Assembly: GCA_030038335.1 (NCBI GenBank) | Contig: JASHPC010000148.1 | Span: 1 to 13,792, forward strand | DNA: 13,792 bases | Source: Vulcanimicrobiota bacterium | GTDB lineage: Bacteria > Vulcanimicrobiota > Vulcanimicrobiia > Vulcanimicrobiales > Vulcanimicrobiaceae | Reading direction: 5' to 3' | In this document: positions 6,892 to 13,792 of the stretch, in pieces | Numbering within the stretch: position 1 is the stretch's first letter | Layout of the letters: the number at the start of each line of letters is the position of its first letter | Program-made: the position numbers and the translations under genes | The notes under the pieces: generated by a model | The model's input: only the letters and a program-made list of their open reading frames with translations | Databases searched by the model: none | Told to the model about the DNA's origin: nothing

Positions 6892-9542
6892 CGTTCGTTC
6901 TTGGACTGACCGCGCAATCGCTTGCCACTACCGGCGCTCTCAGCGTTCGCATCGTCGACGCGCTGACGGTGCGACCGATTTCTACCGCATCGGTAACGCT
7001 TCCCGATCGTCACAACGAGTCTGCACGTAACGCAGGCAACGGAACGTACGTATTCGACTCACTGGCCCCGGGAACGTATCGCATCGAGATCGTCGCGCCG
7101 GGACACGAATCTGTCGTGCGTACGGTGACGATCGCTGGGGCCATTCCTATCGCGCTGAGCGTCGCGCTCGGTGCAAACGACGAGGCAACGCAACTTCACG
7201 CGATAGCGCGCGTTACCGCGGTCGGGCAGGATCGTCCGGACCTTGGCCCGTCGATTCATACCACGTTGGGAAGCGAGACGCTCGCTGATGCGGGCGCGTT
7301 TCGGCTAGCGGACGCGCTCGTCGAAGTTCCTGAGCTCAACGCAACCGAGACGGGCTACACGACGCAGGCGAACGGCCCAGGCAGCTCCATTTATATGGAC
7401 GTTCGCGGGCTCGGCGCGATCGAGACGCTCTCGATGGTCGATGGCCATCCGCTTGGAGAGGGCATCGATCTCGGCTACAACTTTCAGAATGCACCCATCT
7501 TCGGGCTGCAAGAGACGTACGTCGGTTACGGCACGGGCGCTTCCGGACTCGCTTCGTACGGTACGGGTGGCGGCATCATCGACATGCGTACGCTCGATCC
7601 AACCTTGACGCCTCACGCAAACGTGCTTCAGGGATTTGGATCGTGGGGACGCATGACGACCGCGTTCAACGCGACTGGTTCGACCGCGAACGGGAGTATT
7701 GGATATGCGTTTGCCTACGGCGTCGAGGGCTCGAGCGGGCCTCTTGGCTCGCAGCAAATCTATGCTCCCACAGCGTCGTGGGACCCGTCATCGGCACAAT
7801 ACATTCCGGGCGCGACGTACGAGTTGACGCAGGAGACGTTGCGACGATCGTTTCTCGGAAAGTTGCGTTTCAAGCTCGGGCCTTCCTCATATCTGACCCT
7901 TCACGAGCTCTCGAACGTCTCGACGGCCGACGGTACCGGGAACTCCGACGACATCTACGAGCCATACAACGTCGCGCTCGCGCAAGGCCAGCAGCGCTTG
8001 ACGAACAAGAGTGCCGGCGATCCATGTGCGGCAGGGACGTTCACCGTGCTCAACGAGTTCGGCATTCCAGAAGGTACGGGACGCAACTTTGGCCCAGACG
8101 GCGGCGTGGCGTGTCAGACGCCGCAACAGTACGCGAACTTCAACATGGGATGGCAGGGATACGGTCCGCATCGAGTCTCGAACTACGCGAACGACTACGA
8201 CGTACGCTACGACACGTACGGCGGAAACAATACGTTCGCGCTCGACACCTTCACGAACGCATACAATTTTTTCTACGACCGAACGCAGTTCTTGCCGTTC
8301 TTCGCCACGCCAGGAGATACGGGCTTCTCGCTCATGTACACCGTCGTGAATACCGGCGTCGTCGCGATGGATCATCTCGACCTCGGCGACAATCAGCTCG
8401 GCTTCATGGCGCGGTACATGAATAACACGAACAGGTTCGCGGAGACGGCGACGCCACTCCAAGCACCTGCCGTCAACGATCGCGCCTTTGCAGTCGAAGA
8501 CCTCTGGAATCCGGCAGGCTCCCCTTTGGACGCGCGTCTGCGTCTTTCCGAGACGTCGAGCACCGCGACCGACACGAGTTTCCTCGATCCGCACGCCGAC
8601 GTCGAATATCGACTCGGCGCCCGGGATCGCGCGCGCTTCTCTGCCGGAAGCGCTGCGGTTCAGCCGCCGGGCGCGTGGCTTGGTCTGCCATTCGTTCCTA
8701 CGCCGGCGGCACAGTTCAGTTCCGACATCACGTGCTCGGGCGTGAACCCAATCGGCAGCGCACCTTCAAGTGTGTTGAAACCGGAGCGCGCGGACGACGC
8801 CGATTTGGCTTACACGCACAACTGGACGGACGAAGATTACACGACGGTCGACCTGTACACCGAGAATCTCTTCAATAAAATATACGACACGACGATTCCG
8901 CTCTCGCAGCTTCCTGCCGGCGCGATCTCTGCTGCGACGACCGCGCCGTATCAAGCGCTCCTCACCGGTGCTTGCGGCGCCGCAACACCCGCATCGCTCG
9001 GAGCGACTGGGTACGTCAACGTCGGACGGATTCAAGCACGCGGTGCCGAGCTCGTCGGACGCCAGCGCATCCTTCCCAGTCTCGCGCTCGCGTACGCATG
9101 GTCCGAGGAGTCCGCGATTTTGCGCGACGCGAACGTCGAAGAGCTCGAGGCGAATCCGACGATGATTCTCAATGCGCAGCTCCCGAACGTGCCGATGCAC
9201 AAGGCTTCGCTCGGTCTTCAATACGGGGTCCCTGCCGGGGTCGCGGCGTCGTTCACAGAGTACTTCGTCTCTGCGAACAATCCGGCGAACTTGCCCGCAT
9301 ACGACTACGCGAACGCGGCTGTCGGCATTCCCATCGGTCACGGCGTCTGGCTGCGAGGCATCGTCTATAACGTCTTCGATCAGTACGCGTCAAACGAGCA
9401 GATAGCGGGCCTCGGCTATCCGCTTGCGCTCAACTCTTACGCGCTTCCCGGCGCCTACTTACCGTATATCGGGAGCGGCGCCACGATCTACGAAGGGCTG
9501 GCACCTCGGCGCTTCGAGGTCACGCTGCGCGTCGAGCGCTGA
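6843..9542 (+). CDS. TonB-dependent outer-membrane receptor, probably for heme
   Basis: This 899-residue protein begins with a signal peptide (residues 1-28: RR, then LAGLVLAFVLGLTAQSLA). Residues ~32-110 form a carboxypeptidase-regulatory-like beta-sandwich, with GALSVRIVDALTVRPISTASVTL, NGTYVFDSLAPGTYRIEIVAPGHES and RTVTIAG. A TonB-box-like IARVTA follows at about 121-126. The plug spans about 140-255, with LADALVEVPELN, SIYMDVRGLGAIETLSMVDGHPL and a final GTGGGIIDMRT. The remainder is a ~640-residue beta-barrel rich in Tyr/Gly/Asn, containing LKPERADDADLAYTHNW and VDLYTENLFNKIYD and ending RRFEVTLRVER. Cys395/424 and Cys631/711 could form loop disulfides. The receptor ends the heme operon, so it is likely the outer-membrane gate for heme, energised by TonB-ExbBD encoded elsewhere. 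The classical FRAP and NPNL heme-receptor motifs are not seen, so substrate is inferred from context. Confidence 0.9.
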   Translation: MLALTSGARRLAGLVLAFVLGLTAQSLATTGALSVRIVDALTVRPISTASVTLPDRHNESARNAGNGTYVFDSLAPGTYRIEIVAPGHESVVRTVTIAGAIPIALSVALGANDEATQLHAIARVTAVGQDRPDLGPSIHTTLGSETLADAGAFRLADALVEVPELNATETGYTTQANGPGSSIYMDVRGLGAIETLSMVDGHPLGEGIDLGYNFQNAPIFGLQETYVGYGTGASGLASYGTGGGIIDMRTLDPTLTPHANVLQGFGSWGRMTTAFNATGSTANGSIGYAFAYGVEGSSGPLGSQQIYAPTASWDPSSAQYIPGATYELTQETLRRSFLGKLRFKLGPSSYLTLHELSNVSTADGTGNSDDIYEPYNVALAQGQQRLTNKSAGDPCAAGTFTVLNEFGIPEGTGRNFGPDGGVACQTPQQYANFNMGWQGYGPHRVSNYANDYDVRYDTYGGNNTFALDTFTNAYNFFYDRTQFLPFFATPGDTGFSLMYTVVNTGVVAMDHLDLGDNQLGFMARYMNNTNRFAETATPLQAPAVNDRAFAVEDLWNPAGSPLDARLRLSETSSTATDTSFLDPHADVEYRLGARDRARFSAGSAAVQPPGAWLGLPFVPTPAAQFSSDITCSGVNPIGSAPSSVLKPERADDADLAYTHNWTDEDYTTVDLYTENLFNKIYDTTIPLSQLPAGAISAATTAPYQALLTGACGAATPASLGATGYVNVGRIQARGAELVGRQRILPSLALAYAWSEESAILRDANVEELEANPTMILNAQLPNVPMHKASLGLQYGVPAGVAASFTEYFVSANNPANLPAYDYANAAVGIPIGHGVWLRGIVYNVFDQYASNEQIAGLGYPLALNSYALPGAYLPYIGSGATIYEGLAPRRFEVTLRVER

Positions 9543-9560
9543 GCCGCGCACCGATCGATG

Positions 9561-9592
9561 AGCGCAGGCGCTTGCGGGTGCGCGCCTGCGCT
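9561..9592. terminator. GC-rich hairpin between convergent genes
   Basis: AGCGCAGGCGC (9561-9571) is perfectly complementary to GCGCCTGCGCT (9582-9592) with a 10-nt loop, an 11-bp stem. It lies 18 nt after the receptor stop and overlaps the acs stop codon on the other strand. Such a stem between convergent genes most likely ends transcription from both sides. Neither side has a clear T-tract, so classical intrinsic termination is not certain; it may instead protect 3' ends. Confidence 0.6.
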
Positions 9593-11552
9593 ACGCATCT
9601 TCTCGGGCAACTTCGCTCTTCGCGCGTTCCTCGAGGTCTTTCACCACGGCGGAGTCGGCAAGCGTCGTCGTGTCGCCGAGGGCGCGACCTTCGGCAACGT
9701 CGCGCAGGAGGCGGCGCATGATCTTTCCGCTGCGCGTCTTTGGTAGTTCGGGCGTAAACGTGATGTACTTCGGACGCGTGAACTTGCCGAGCTTATCGGC
9801 GACGAACTCGCGCAGCTCGTTTGCAAGCATCTCGCTTCCGTTCTCGCCGCTCTTGAGCGTAACGAACGCATAGATCGCTTGACCGGTGATGTCGTCGAGC
9901 TTTCCGCAAACGGCGGCTTCGGCAACGCGCGGATTTCCGACGAGCGCGCTCTCCACTTCCGTGGTAGAGATACGGTGACCGCTTACGTTCATGACGTCGT
10001 CGACGCGCCCCATGAACCAGTAATCGCCGTCTTCATCTCTGCGGCAGCCGTCGCCGGCAAAGTAGAGATGCGGAAAACGCGACCAGTATGTCTTAACGTA
10101 TCGCTCGTCGTCTCCCCAAATGCCGCGCATCATGCCAGGCCAGGGCTGCGTGAGCACGGCGTACCCTCCTCCACCGAGCGGCACCGACTCTCCGTTGTCA
10201 TTGACGACGTCGGCGGCGATGCCTGGCAGCGGACGATTCGCGCTTCCCGGCTTGATCGTGCTGACACCCGGCAGCGGCGAAATCATGATACCGCCGGTCT
10301 CCGTCTGCCACCATGTGTCGACGACCGGCGTGCGACCGCCGCCGATGTTATCGCGATACCAGATCCAGGCCTCGGGATTGATTGGCTCTCCGACGCTTCC
10401 GAGTAAACGAAGCGAAGAGAGATCGTGGCGCTTGGGATATTCGGTTCCCCACTTCATGAACGTGCGAATCGCCGTTGGCGCGGTATAGAGTATCGTCACT
10501 TTGTAGCGCTCGATGATCTCCCAGAGACGATCCTTGTCGGGGTAGTCCGGCGTGCCTTCGTAGATGACGGACGTCGCGCAGTTTGCAAGCGGGCCGTAAA
10601 CGATATACGTATGACCGGTCACCCAGCCAATGTCGGCGGCGCACCAATAGACGTCTTTCTCCGGTTTCAGATCGAACACGAGACTGTGCGTCATGATAGC
10701 GTAGGTGAGATAACCGCCCGTCGTATGCTTGATACCTTTGGGCTTTGCCGTCGTGCCGCTCGTGTAGAGAAGATAAAGCAAATCCTCGGCGTTCATCGAC
10801 TCCGGCTCGCACGTCGTGGGCTGGCCGCCCACGACGTCGCTCCACCACACGTCGCGTCCGGCTTTCATCTCGACCGGATCGCCGACGCGCTTCGCGACGA
10901 TGCAATGCTTGATACTCGGCGTCTGCTCCAGGGCGACGTCGACGTTGTGCTTGAGCGCGACAGTACCTCCGCGCCGGCGCGCGAAGTCGGCGGTGATGAT
11001 CGCGACACATTGCGCGTCGTTGACGCGGTCGACGATCGAATCCGGCGAGAATCCGCCGAAGATGACCGAATGCGCGGCACCGATGCGCGTGCAGGCGAGC
11101 ATCGCGACGGGAAGCTCCGGAATCATGCCCATGTAGATCGCGACGCGGTCCCCGCGTCTCACGCCGAGCTTGCGCAGGCCGTTTGCGAAGCGGCACACGT
11201 CATCGAGCAGCTGCCGGTACGTGATCGTCCACCGGTCGCCCGGCTCGCCTTCATAATAGTAGGCGATCTTGTCGCCCTTACCGGCGCGCACGTGCCGGTC
11301 GAGGCAGTTCACCGAAACGTTCAGCTCGCCATCGTAGAACCAGCGCGCGAAGGGTTCCTTCCAATCGAGGATCTTCGTGAACGGCTTGCTCCACTCGAGT
11401 TTGCGAGCCCACGAGGCCCAAAAAGCATCGGTGTCGCGGTCGGCTTCGTCATAGATGCCCGGCTGGGCGTTCGCTTGTGCCGCAAATTCGGCTGGCGGCG
11501 AGAACCGGCGACTTTCCTGGAAGAGAGCCTCGATAGCGTGCGCGGTGTTCAT
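9591..11552 (-). CDS. acs: Acetyl-CoA synthetase (acetate-CoA ligase, AMP-forming)
   Basis: Acs converts acetate, ATP and CoA to acetyl-CoA through an acetyl-AMP intermediate in the cytoplasm. I chose the ATG at 11552, giving 653 residues, the normal family length (~650). The open frame extends 30 codons further upstream, but that part crosses the CIRCE operator and looks unlike protein. Seen motifs: SVIFGGFSPDSIVDRVNDA (162-180), the ATP-binding loop YTSGTTAKPKG (263-273, where most Acs have SGSTGKPKG), DIGWVTGHTYIVYGPL (307-322), WWQTETGG (414-421), the hinge DDVMNVSGHRISTTEVESAL (518-537), and PKTRSGKIMRR at 604-613. Lys610 in the last matches the catalytic lysine that protein acetylation inactivates in Salmonella Acs. 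The gene stands alone, divergent from hrcA (61-nt gap) and convergent with the receptor gene. All key residues are intact. Confidence 0.97.
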   Translation of the reverse strand: MNTAHAIEALFQESRRFSPPAEFAAQANAQPGIYDEADRDTDAFWASWARKLEWSKPFTKILDWKEPFARWFYDGELNVSVNCLDRHVRAGKGDKIAYYYEGEPGDRWTITYRQLLDDVCRFANGLRKLGVRRGDRVAIYMGMIPELPVAMLACTRIGAAHSVIFGGFSPDSIVDRVNDAQCVAIITADFARRRGGTVALKHNVDVALEQTPSIKHCIVAKRVGDPVEMKAGRDVWWSDVVGGQPTTCEPESMNAEDLLYLLYTSGTTAKPKGIKHTTGGYLTYAIMTHSLVFDLKPEKDVYWCAADIGWVTGHTYIVYGPLANCATSVIYEGTPDYPDKDRLWEIIERYKVTILYTAPTAIRTFMKWGTEYPKRHDLSSLRLLGSVGEPINPEAWIWYRDNIGGGRTPVVDTWWQTETGGIMISPLPGVSTIKPGSANRPLPGIAADVVNDNGESVPLGGGGYAVLTQPWPGMMRGIWGDDERYVKTYWSRFPHLYFAGDGCRRDEDGDYWFMGRVDDVMNVSGHRISTTEVESALVGNPRVAEAAVCGKLDDITGQAIYAFVTLKSGENGSEMLANELREFVADKLGKFTRPKYITFTPELPKTRSGKIMRRLLRDVAEGRALGDTTTLADSAVVKDLEERAKSEVAREDA

Positions 11553-11576
11553 AGGCGGGAAGTTTCCGAGGACCCT

Positions 11577-11603
11577 TTGGCACTCCTGGCTCTGGAGTGC
11601 TAA
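11577..11603 (+). promoter_or_regulatory. CIRCE operator (HrcA binding site)
   Basis: TTGGCACTC (11577-11585), a 9-nt spacer, then GAGTGCTAA (11595-11603). This matches the CIRCE consensus TTAGCACTC-N9-GAGTGCTAA at 17 of 18 arm positions with the exact spacing; only the third base of the left arm differs (G for A). It ends 10 nt before the hrcA ATG. HrcA bound here would repress its own gene and dnaJ. Because acs starts 24 nt away on the other strand, it could also feel the operator. Confidence 0.95.
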
Positions 11604-11606
11604 TAT
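11577..11606 (+). promoter_or_regulatory. Candidate sigma-70 type promoter of hrcA-dnaJ
   Basis: TTGGCA (11577-11582) as -35 and TAATAT (11601-11606) as -10, with an 18-nt spacer, lie exactly over the CIRCE operator, so bound HrcA would block polymerase. The predicted transcript start is around 11613, next to the ATG at 11614. The AGGA at 11607-11610 would then lie upstream of the start site. A second, more upstream promoter within the acs 5' region remains possible. Confidence 0.5.
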
Positions 11607-11613
11607 AGGACGG

Positions 11614-12657
11614 ATGAAGCAACCCCCGCTCGACGATCGCAAGGCGTATATCCTCGCGACAGTCGTTTATGAATACGTCGCGACGGCGGAGCCGGTCGCG
11701 TCGCAAACGCTTACGCAGAAGTACAATCTCGGCGTGAGCTCCGCTACCGTGCGCAACGAGATGGCCGAGCTCGAAGCCGGTGGATACCTCGTGCAACCGC
11801 ACACCTCCGCCGGTCGCGTTCCTTCCGACGCGGGGTATCGCACGTACGTCGACGAGCTCATGCAACCAGAGTCGCTGACGCCGGCCGATCGCCGTCGCAT
11901 CCGTGACGATCTTCACGAGGCGAGCCGCGAGCTCGACGATCTCATCGATCAGACAACGCGCCTGCTGGGGCGTTTGTCGAAGAGCCTCGCTTTCGTCACG
12001 AAGCCGCAGAGTGGCACGCAAACGTTCAAGCACGTTCAGCTGATCTCGATTGCACCGCGCACAGGCGTGGCTATCGTCGTCACATCCTACGGCGTTTCGG
12101 CGCAGAGCCTCTTCGAGTTGAATCGCGACGCCTCTGCGGAGGAGTTGACGCGGTTGTCGAGCGCGCTCAACGCGCGATGTGCGAGCCGCCTTATGAGCGA
12201 GGTGTTGGAGTCCGACGTCGCGGCCGTCGTGGCCGAGCTCGGGCTCGGCGACGACCTTCGGGGGGCCGTCGTCGGCGCGCTGCAGAGCGCGCGCGCGAGC
12301 GAGGTTCCGGAAATCGCCGCCGCAGGAGCACAGAATCTTCTCGATCAGCCCGAGTTCGCCGACGTTCGCAAGCTGCGTTCGATTCTGCGCATCGTGGAGG
12401 AACAACGTACCCTGTACGATATCGTTGCCGATGCGATGGAAAGCGACAGCGCGAGCGTCAAGATCGGTCACGAGCTCGGTAACGAAGAGCTTGCCGATCT
12501 CTCCGTCGTGACGGTGCCGTATCGCTTTGGACCGAGCGCGATTGGTATGCTGTCGATCCTTGGTCCACGGCGCATGCCCTACGCACGGTTGCTCGCTCTC
12601 GCGTCCGGGACCGCCGACTCGCTATCGCGCCGTCTTGCGGACGCAGAGATCCGGTAA
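11614..12657 (+). CDS. hrcA: Heat-inducible transcription repressor HrcA
   Basis: HrcA represses chaperone genes by binding CIRCE and is released by heat when GroEL is titrated away. The 347-residue length is normal. I chose ATG 11614, where MKQPPLDDRKAYILATVVYEYVATAEPVAS begins the canonical family N-terminus; the upstream extension of the frame runs through the operator and is not coding. The winged-helix DNA-binding part is residues 1-75, with recognition segment VSSATVRNEMAELEAGGYL (41-59) followed by QPHTSAGRVPSDAGYRTYVDEL (61-82), the most conserved HrcA block. The central GAF-like dimerisation region includes KHVQLISIAPRTGVAIVVTSYG. The C-terminal part ends VTVPYRFGPSAIGMLSILGPRRMPYARLLAL, also diagnostic. 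Its own operator sits just upstream, so it is autoregulated. dnaJ follows 19 nt downstream, with no grpE or dnaK between. Confidence 0.97.
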   Translation: MKQPPLDDRKAYILATVVYEYVATAEPVASQTLTQKYNLGVSSATVRNEMAELEAGGYLVQPHTSAGRVPSDAGYRTYVDELMQPESLTPADRRRIRDDLHEASRELDDLIDQTTRLLGRLSKSLAFVTKPQSGTQTFKHVQLISIAPRTGVAIVVTSYGVSAQSLFELNRDASAEELTRLSSALNARCASRLMSEVLESDVAAVVAELGLGDDLRGAVVGALQSARASEVPEIAAAGAQNLLDQPEFADVRKLRSILRIVEEQRTLYDIVADAMESDSASVKIGHELGNEELADLSVVTVPYRFGPSAIGMLSILGPRRMPYARLLALASGTADSLSRRLADAEIR

Positions 12658-12658
12658 G

Positions 12659-12671
12659 GTCGTCTAACGAC
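12659..12671 (+). other. Small hairpin between hrcA and dnaJ
   Basis: GTCGT-CTA-ACGAC forms a 5-bp stem with a 3-nt loop, in the 19-nt gap before dnaJ. The only purine-rich site nearby is AAGG at 12656-12659, 17 nt from the dnaJ ATG. If the hairpin forms, it would bring AAGG closer to the start. It is short and may be chance. Confidence 0.25.
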
Positions 12672-12676
12672 TACTA

Positions 12677-13792
12677 ATGCCGACGACCGACTACTACGAA
12701 ACACTCGGGCTCACGAAGAACGCTAGCCCGGACGAGATCAAGCGTGCCTATCGTAACCTCGCGCGCAAGTATCATCCGGACGTTGCGGACGACAAAGCCG
12801 CCGCCGAGCGACGCTTCAAGAAAATAAACGAAGCCTACGCCGTGCTTTCGGATCCTTCGAAGCGCGCACACTACGATCGTTTCGGAAGCGTCGACGAAAG
12901 CGTCATGGGAGACTTCGGCTTCGGCAACTTCGGAGCGGGCGGCTTCGGCGACATCTTTGACATGTTCTTCGGCGACGCGCGTGCTACGGAACGGCGAGCC
13001 GGACCGCGCCGCGGTGCGGATCTGCGCTACGACTTAGAGATCACGCTGGAGGAGGCGTTTTCCGGTGTTACCCAAGAGATTTCGTACGACCACCTCGCGC
13101 AGTGCGATACGTGCAAAGGCTCGGGTGCGCGTCCTGGAAGCCTGATTGTACCGTGCACGCGCTGCGGTGGCTCCGGAATGATGCGTACTGCTCGACAGAC
13201 GCCGCTCGGACAGTTCGTCACGCAAACGACATGCTCGACGTGTAACGGTGAAGGACAGGTCGTTTCGCAACCATGCGATGCGTGCGCAGGCGAAGGGCGC
13301 TTGCGCGTTCGCAGCGCGCTCTCTGTAAAAGTTCCTGCCGGCGTCGACGAGGGATCTCGCATTCGTGTCGCCGGAAAAGGTGAAGCGGGAACCCACGGCG
13401 GTCCCGTCGGCGATCTGTACGTGTACCTTACGATCGCACCGCACCCGCGCTTTCGTCGTGAAGGCCTCGACACGTTCGTCGACGTGCCCATCGGGTTCAC
13501 GCAAGCGGCCATCGGTGCGACGATAGACGTGCCTTCGCTCGGGGGAGAGATCGCGCTCACGATTCCACCGGGAACGCAGGCGGGGACGACGCTGCACCTA
13601 CGCGGACAGGGAATGCCGTCCGTGCGCGGTTCGCATCGCGGTGACCACCATGTCACCGTGAGAGTCGCCGTTCCGGCAAAACTGACGAAGCGGCAGCGCG
13701 ATTTGCTCGAAGAGTTCGCGCGCGAGGGCGGCGATCACGGAGAAGAGCCGTCGTTCTTCGATCGCGTAAAAGACGCGTTTCGACCTCAATGA
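12677..13792 (+). CDS. dnaJ: Chaperone DnaJ (Hsp40, type I)
   Basis: DnaJ delivers unfolded clients to DnaK and stimulates its ATPase. The 371-residue gene is complete, with its TGA in the last three bases of the window. Domains in order: J domain (4-70) with the essential HPD at 33-35; a Gly/Phe linker (79-100, GDFGFGNFGAGGFGDIFDMFFGD); four zinc-binding repeats CDTCKGSG (143-150), CTRCGGSG (160-167), CSTCNGEG (186-193) and CDACAGEG (200-207); then two C-terminal substrate-binding domains with VKVPAGVDEGSRIRVAGKGE and LTIPPGTQAGTTLHLRGQGMP. All eight zinc cysteines are present, so it is a full type I DnaJ. It is probably co-transcribed with hrcA and under CIRCE control. The start lacks a well-spaced Shine-Dalgarno, so translation may be coupled to hrcA. 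Confidence 0.97.
   Translation: MPTTDYYETLGLTKNASPDEIKRAYRNLARKYHPDVADDKAAAERRFKKINEAYAVLSDPSKRAHYDRFGSVDESVMGDFGFGNFGAGGFGDIFDMFFGDARATERRAGPRRGADLRYDLEITLEEAFSGVTQEISYDHLAQCDTCKGSGARPGSLIVPCTRCGGSGMMRTARQTPLGQFVTQTTCSTCNGEGQVVSQPCDACAGEGRLRVRSALSVKVPAGVDEGSRIRVAGKGEAGTHGGPVGDLYVYLTIAPHPRFRREGLDTFVDVPIGFTQAAIGATIDVPSLGGEIALTIPPGTQAGTTLHLRGQGMPSVRGSHRGDHHVTVRVAVPAKLTKRQRDLLEEFAREGGDHGEEPSFFDRVKDAFRPQ

Noticed and set aside
10425..11603. 392-codon open frame antisense to acs
   Set aside because: It lies wholly opposite a strongly supported acs gene. It has no recognisable domain and is Arg/Val/Asp-rich as expected from a shadow frame in GC-rich DNA.
11455..11613. 53-codon upstream extension of hrcA
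   Set aside because: It passes through the operator and the acs 5' end. The conserved HrcA N-terminus begins at 11614.
11553..11642. 30-codon upstream extension of acs
   Set aside because: It would run through CIRCE and into hrcA. The family N-terminus begins at the ATG at 11552 and gives the standard length.
12914..12979. Repeated GGCTTCGGC-like units in dnaJ
   Set aside because: They encode the normal Gly/Phe linker of DnaJ and are not a DNA repeat element.

Overview
The window comes from a GC-rich, diderm (outer-membrane-bearing) bacterium. A TonB-dependent receptor with a signal peptide requires an outer membrane. HrcA with a CIRCE operator and the divergence of the familiar proteins argue against the Enterobacteria. 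My best guess from gene style is a little-cultured phylum such as Candidatus Eremiobacterota (WPS-2) or a relative; this is an inference with no marker gene behind it. Genes are densely packed, nearly all on the + strand, with frequent start/stop overlaps. No gap exceeds about 70 nt, and I see no tRNA, rRNA, CRISPR array, insertion sequence or integrase.

Region 1 (1-3115, + strand): the 3' part of a BtuF-like cobalamin/metal-chelate binding protein whose start lies outside the window; a small secreted NTF2/SnoaL-fold protein with a very strong Shine-Dalgarno; and a 650-residue OPT-superfamily transporter starting at GTG only 4 nt after the previous stop.

Region 2 (3116-9542, + strand): after a 67-nt AT-richer gap carrying a repeated TTAGGCAT motif comes a compact heme acquisition operon. 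Its genes are hemS (cytoplasmic heme handling/degradation), hmuT (periplasmic heme binding), hmuU (FecCD permease), hmuV (ATPase) and a large TonB-dependent receptor. All four junctions overlap (1, 23, 8 and 49 nt), so the genes are very likely co-transcribed and translationally coupled. Together they give a full path: receptor across the outer membrane, HmuT in the periplasm, HmuUV across the inner membrane, HemS in the cytoplasm. The energising TonB-ExbB-ExbD complex is not in the window.

Region 3 (9543-11552, - strand): acs, acetyl-CoA synthetase, converges on the receptor gene. A GC-rich 11-bp hairpin lies between the two and covers the acs stop codon.

Region 4 (11553-13792, + strand): hrcA and dnaJ, divergent from acs. 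A near-perfect CIRCE operator at 11577-11603 overlaps a plausible promoter just before hrcA, indicating autoregulated heat-shock control. grpE and dnaK are absent between hrcA and dnaJ.

All genes fall in known families. I did not find a clearly new system. The more unusual points are architectural: the overlapped heme operon ending in a receptor with a carboxypeptidase-regulatory-like N-terminal domain, the position of the hrcA promoter relative to its start codon, and the neighbourhood of OPT, BtuF-like and heme-uptake genes.
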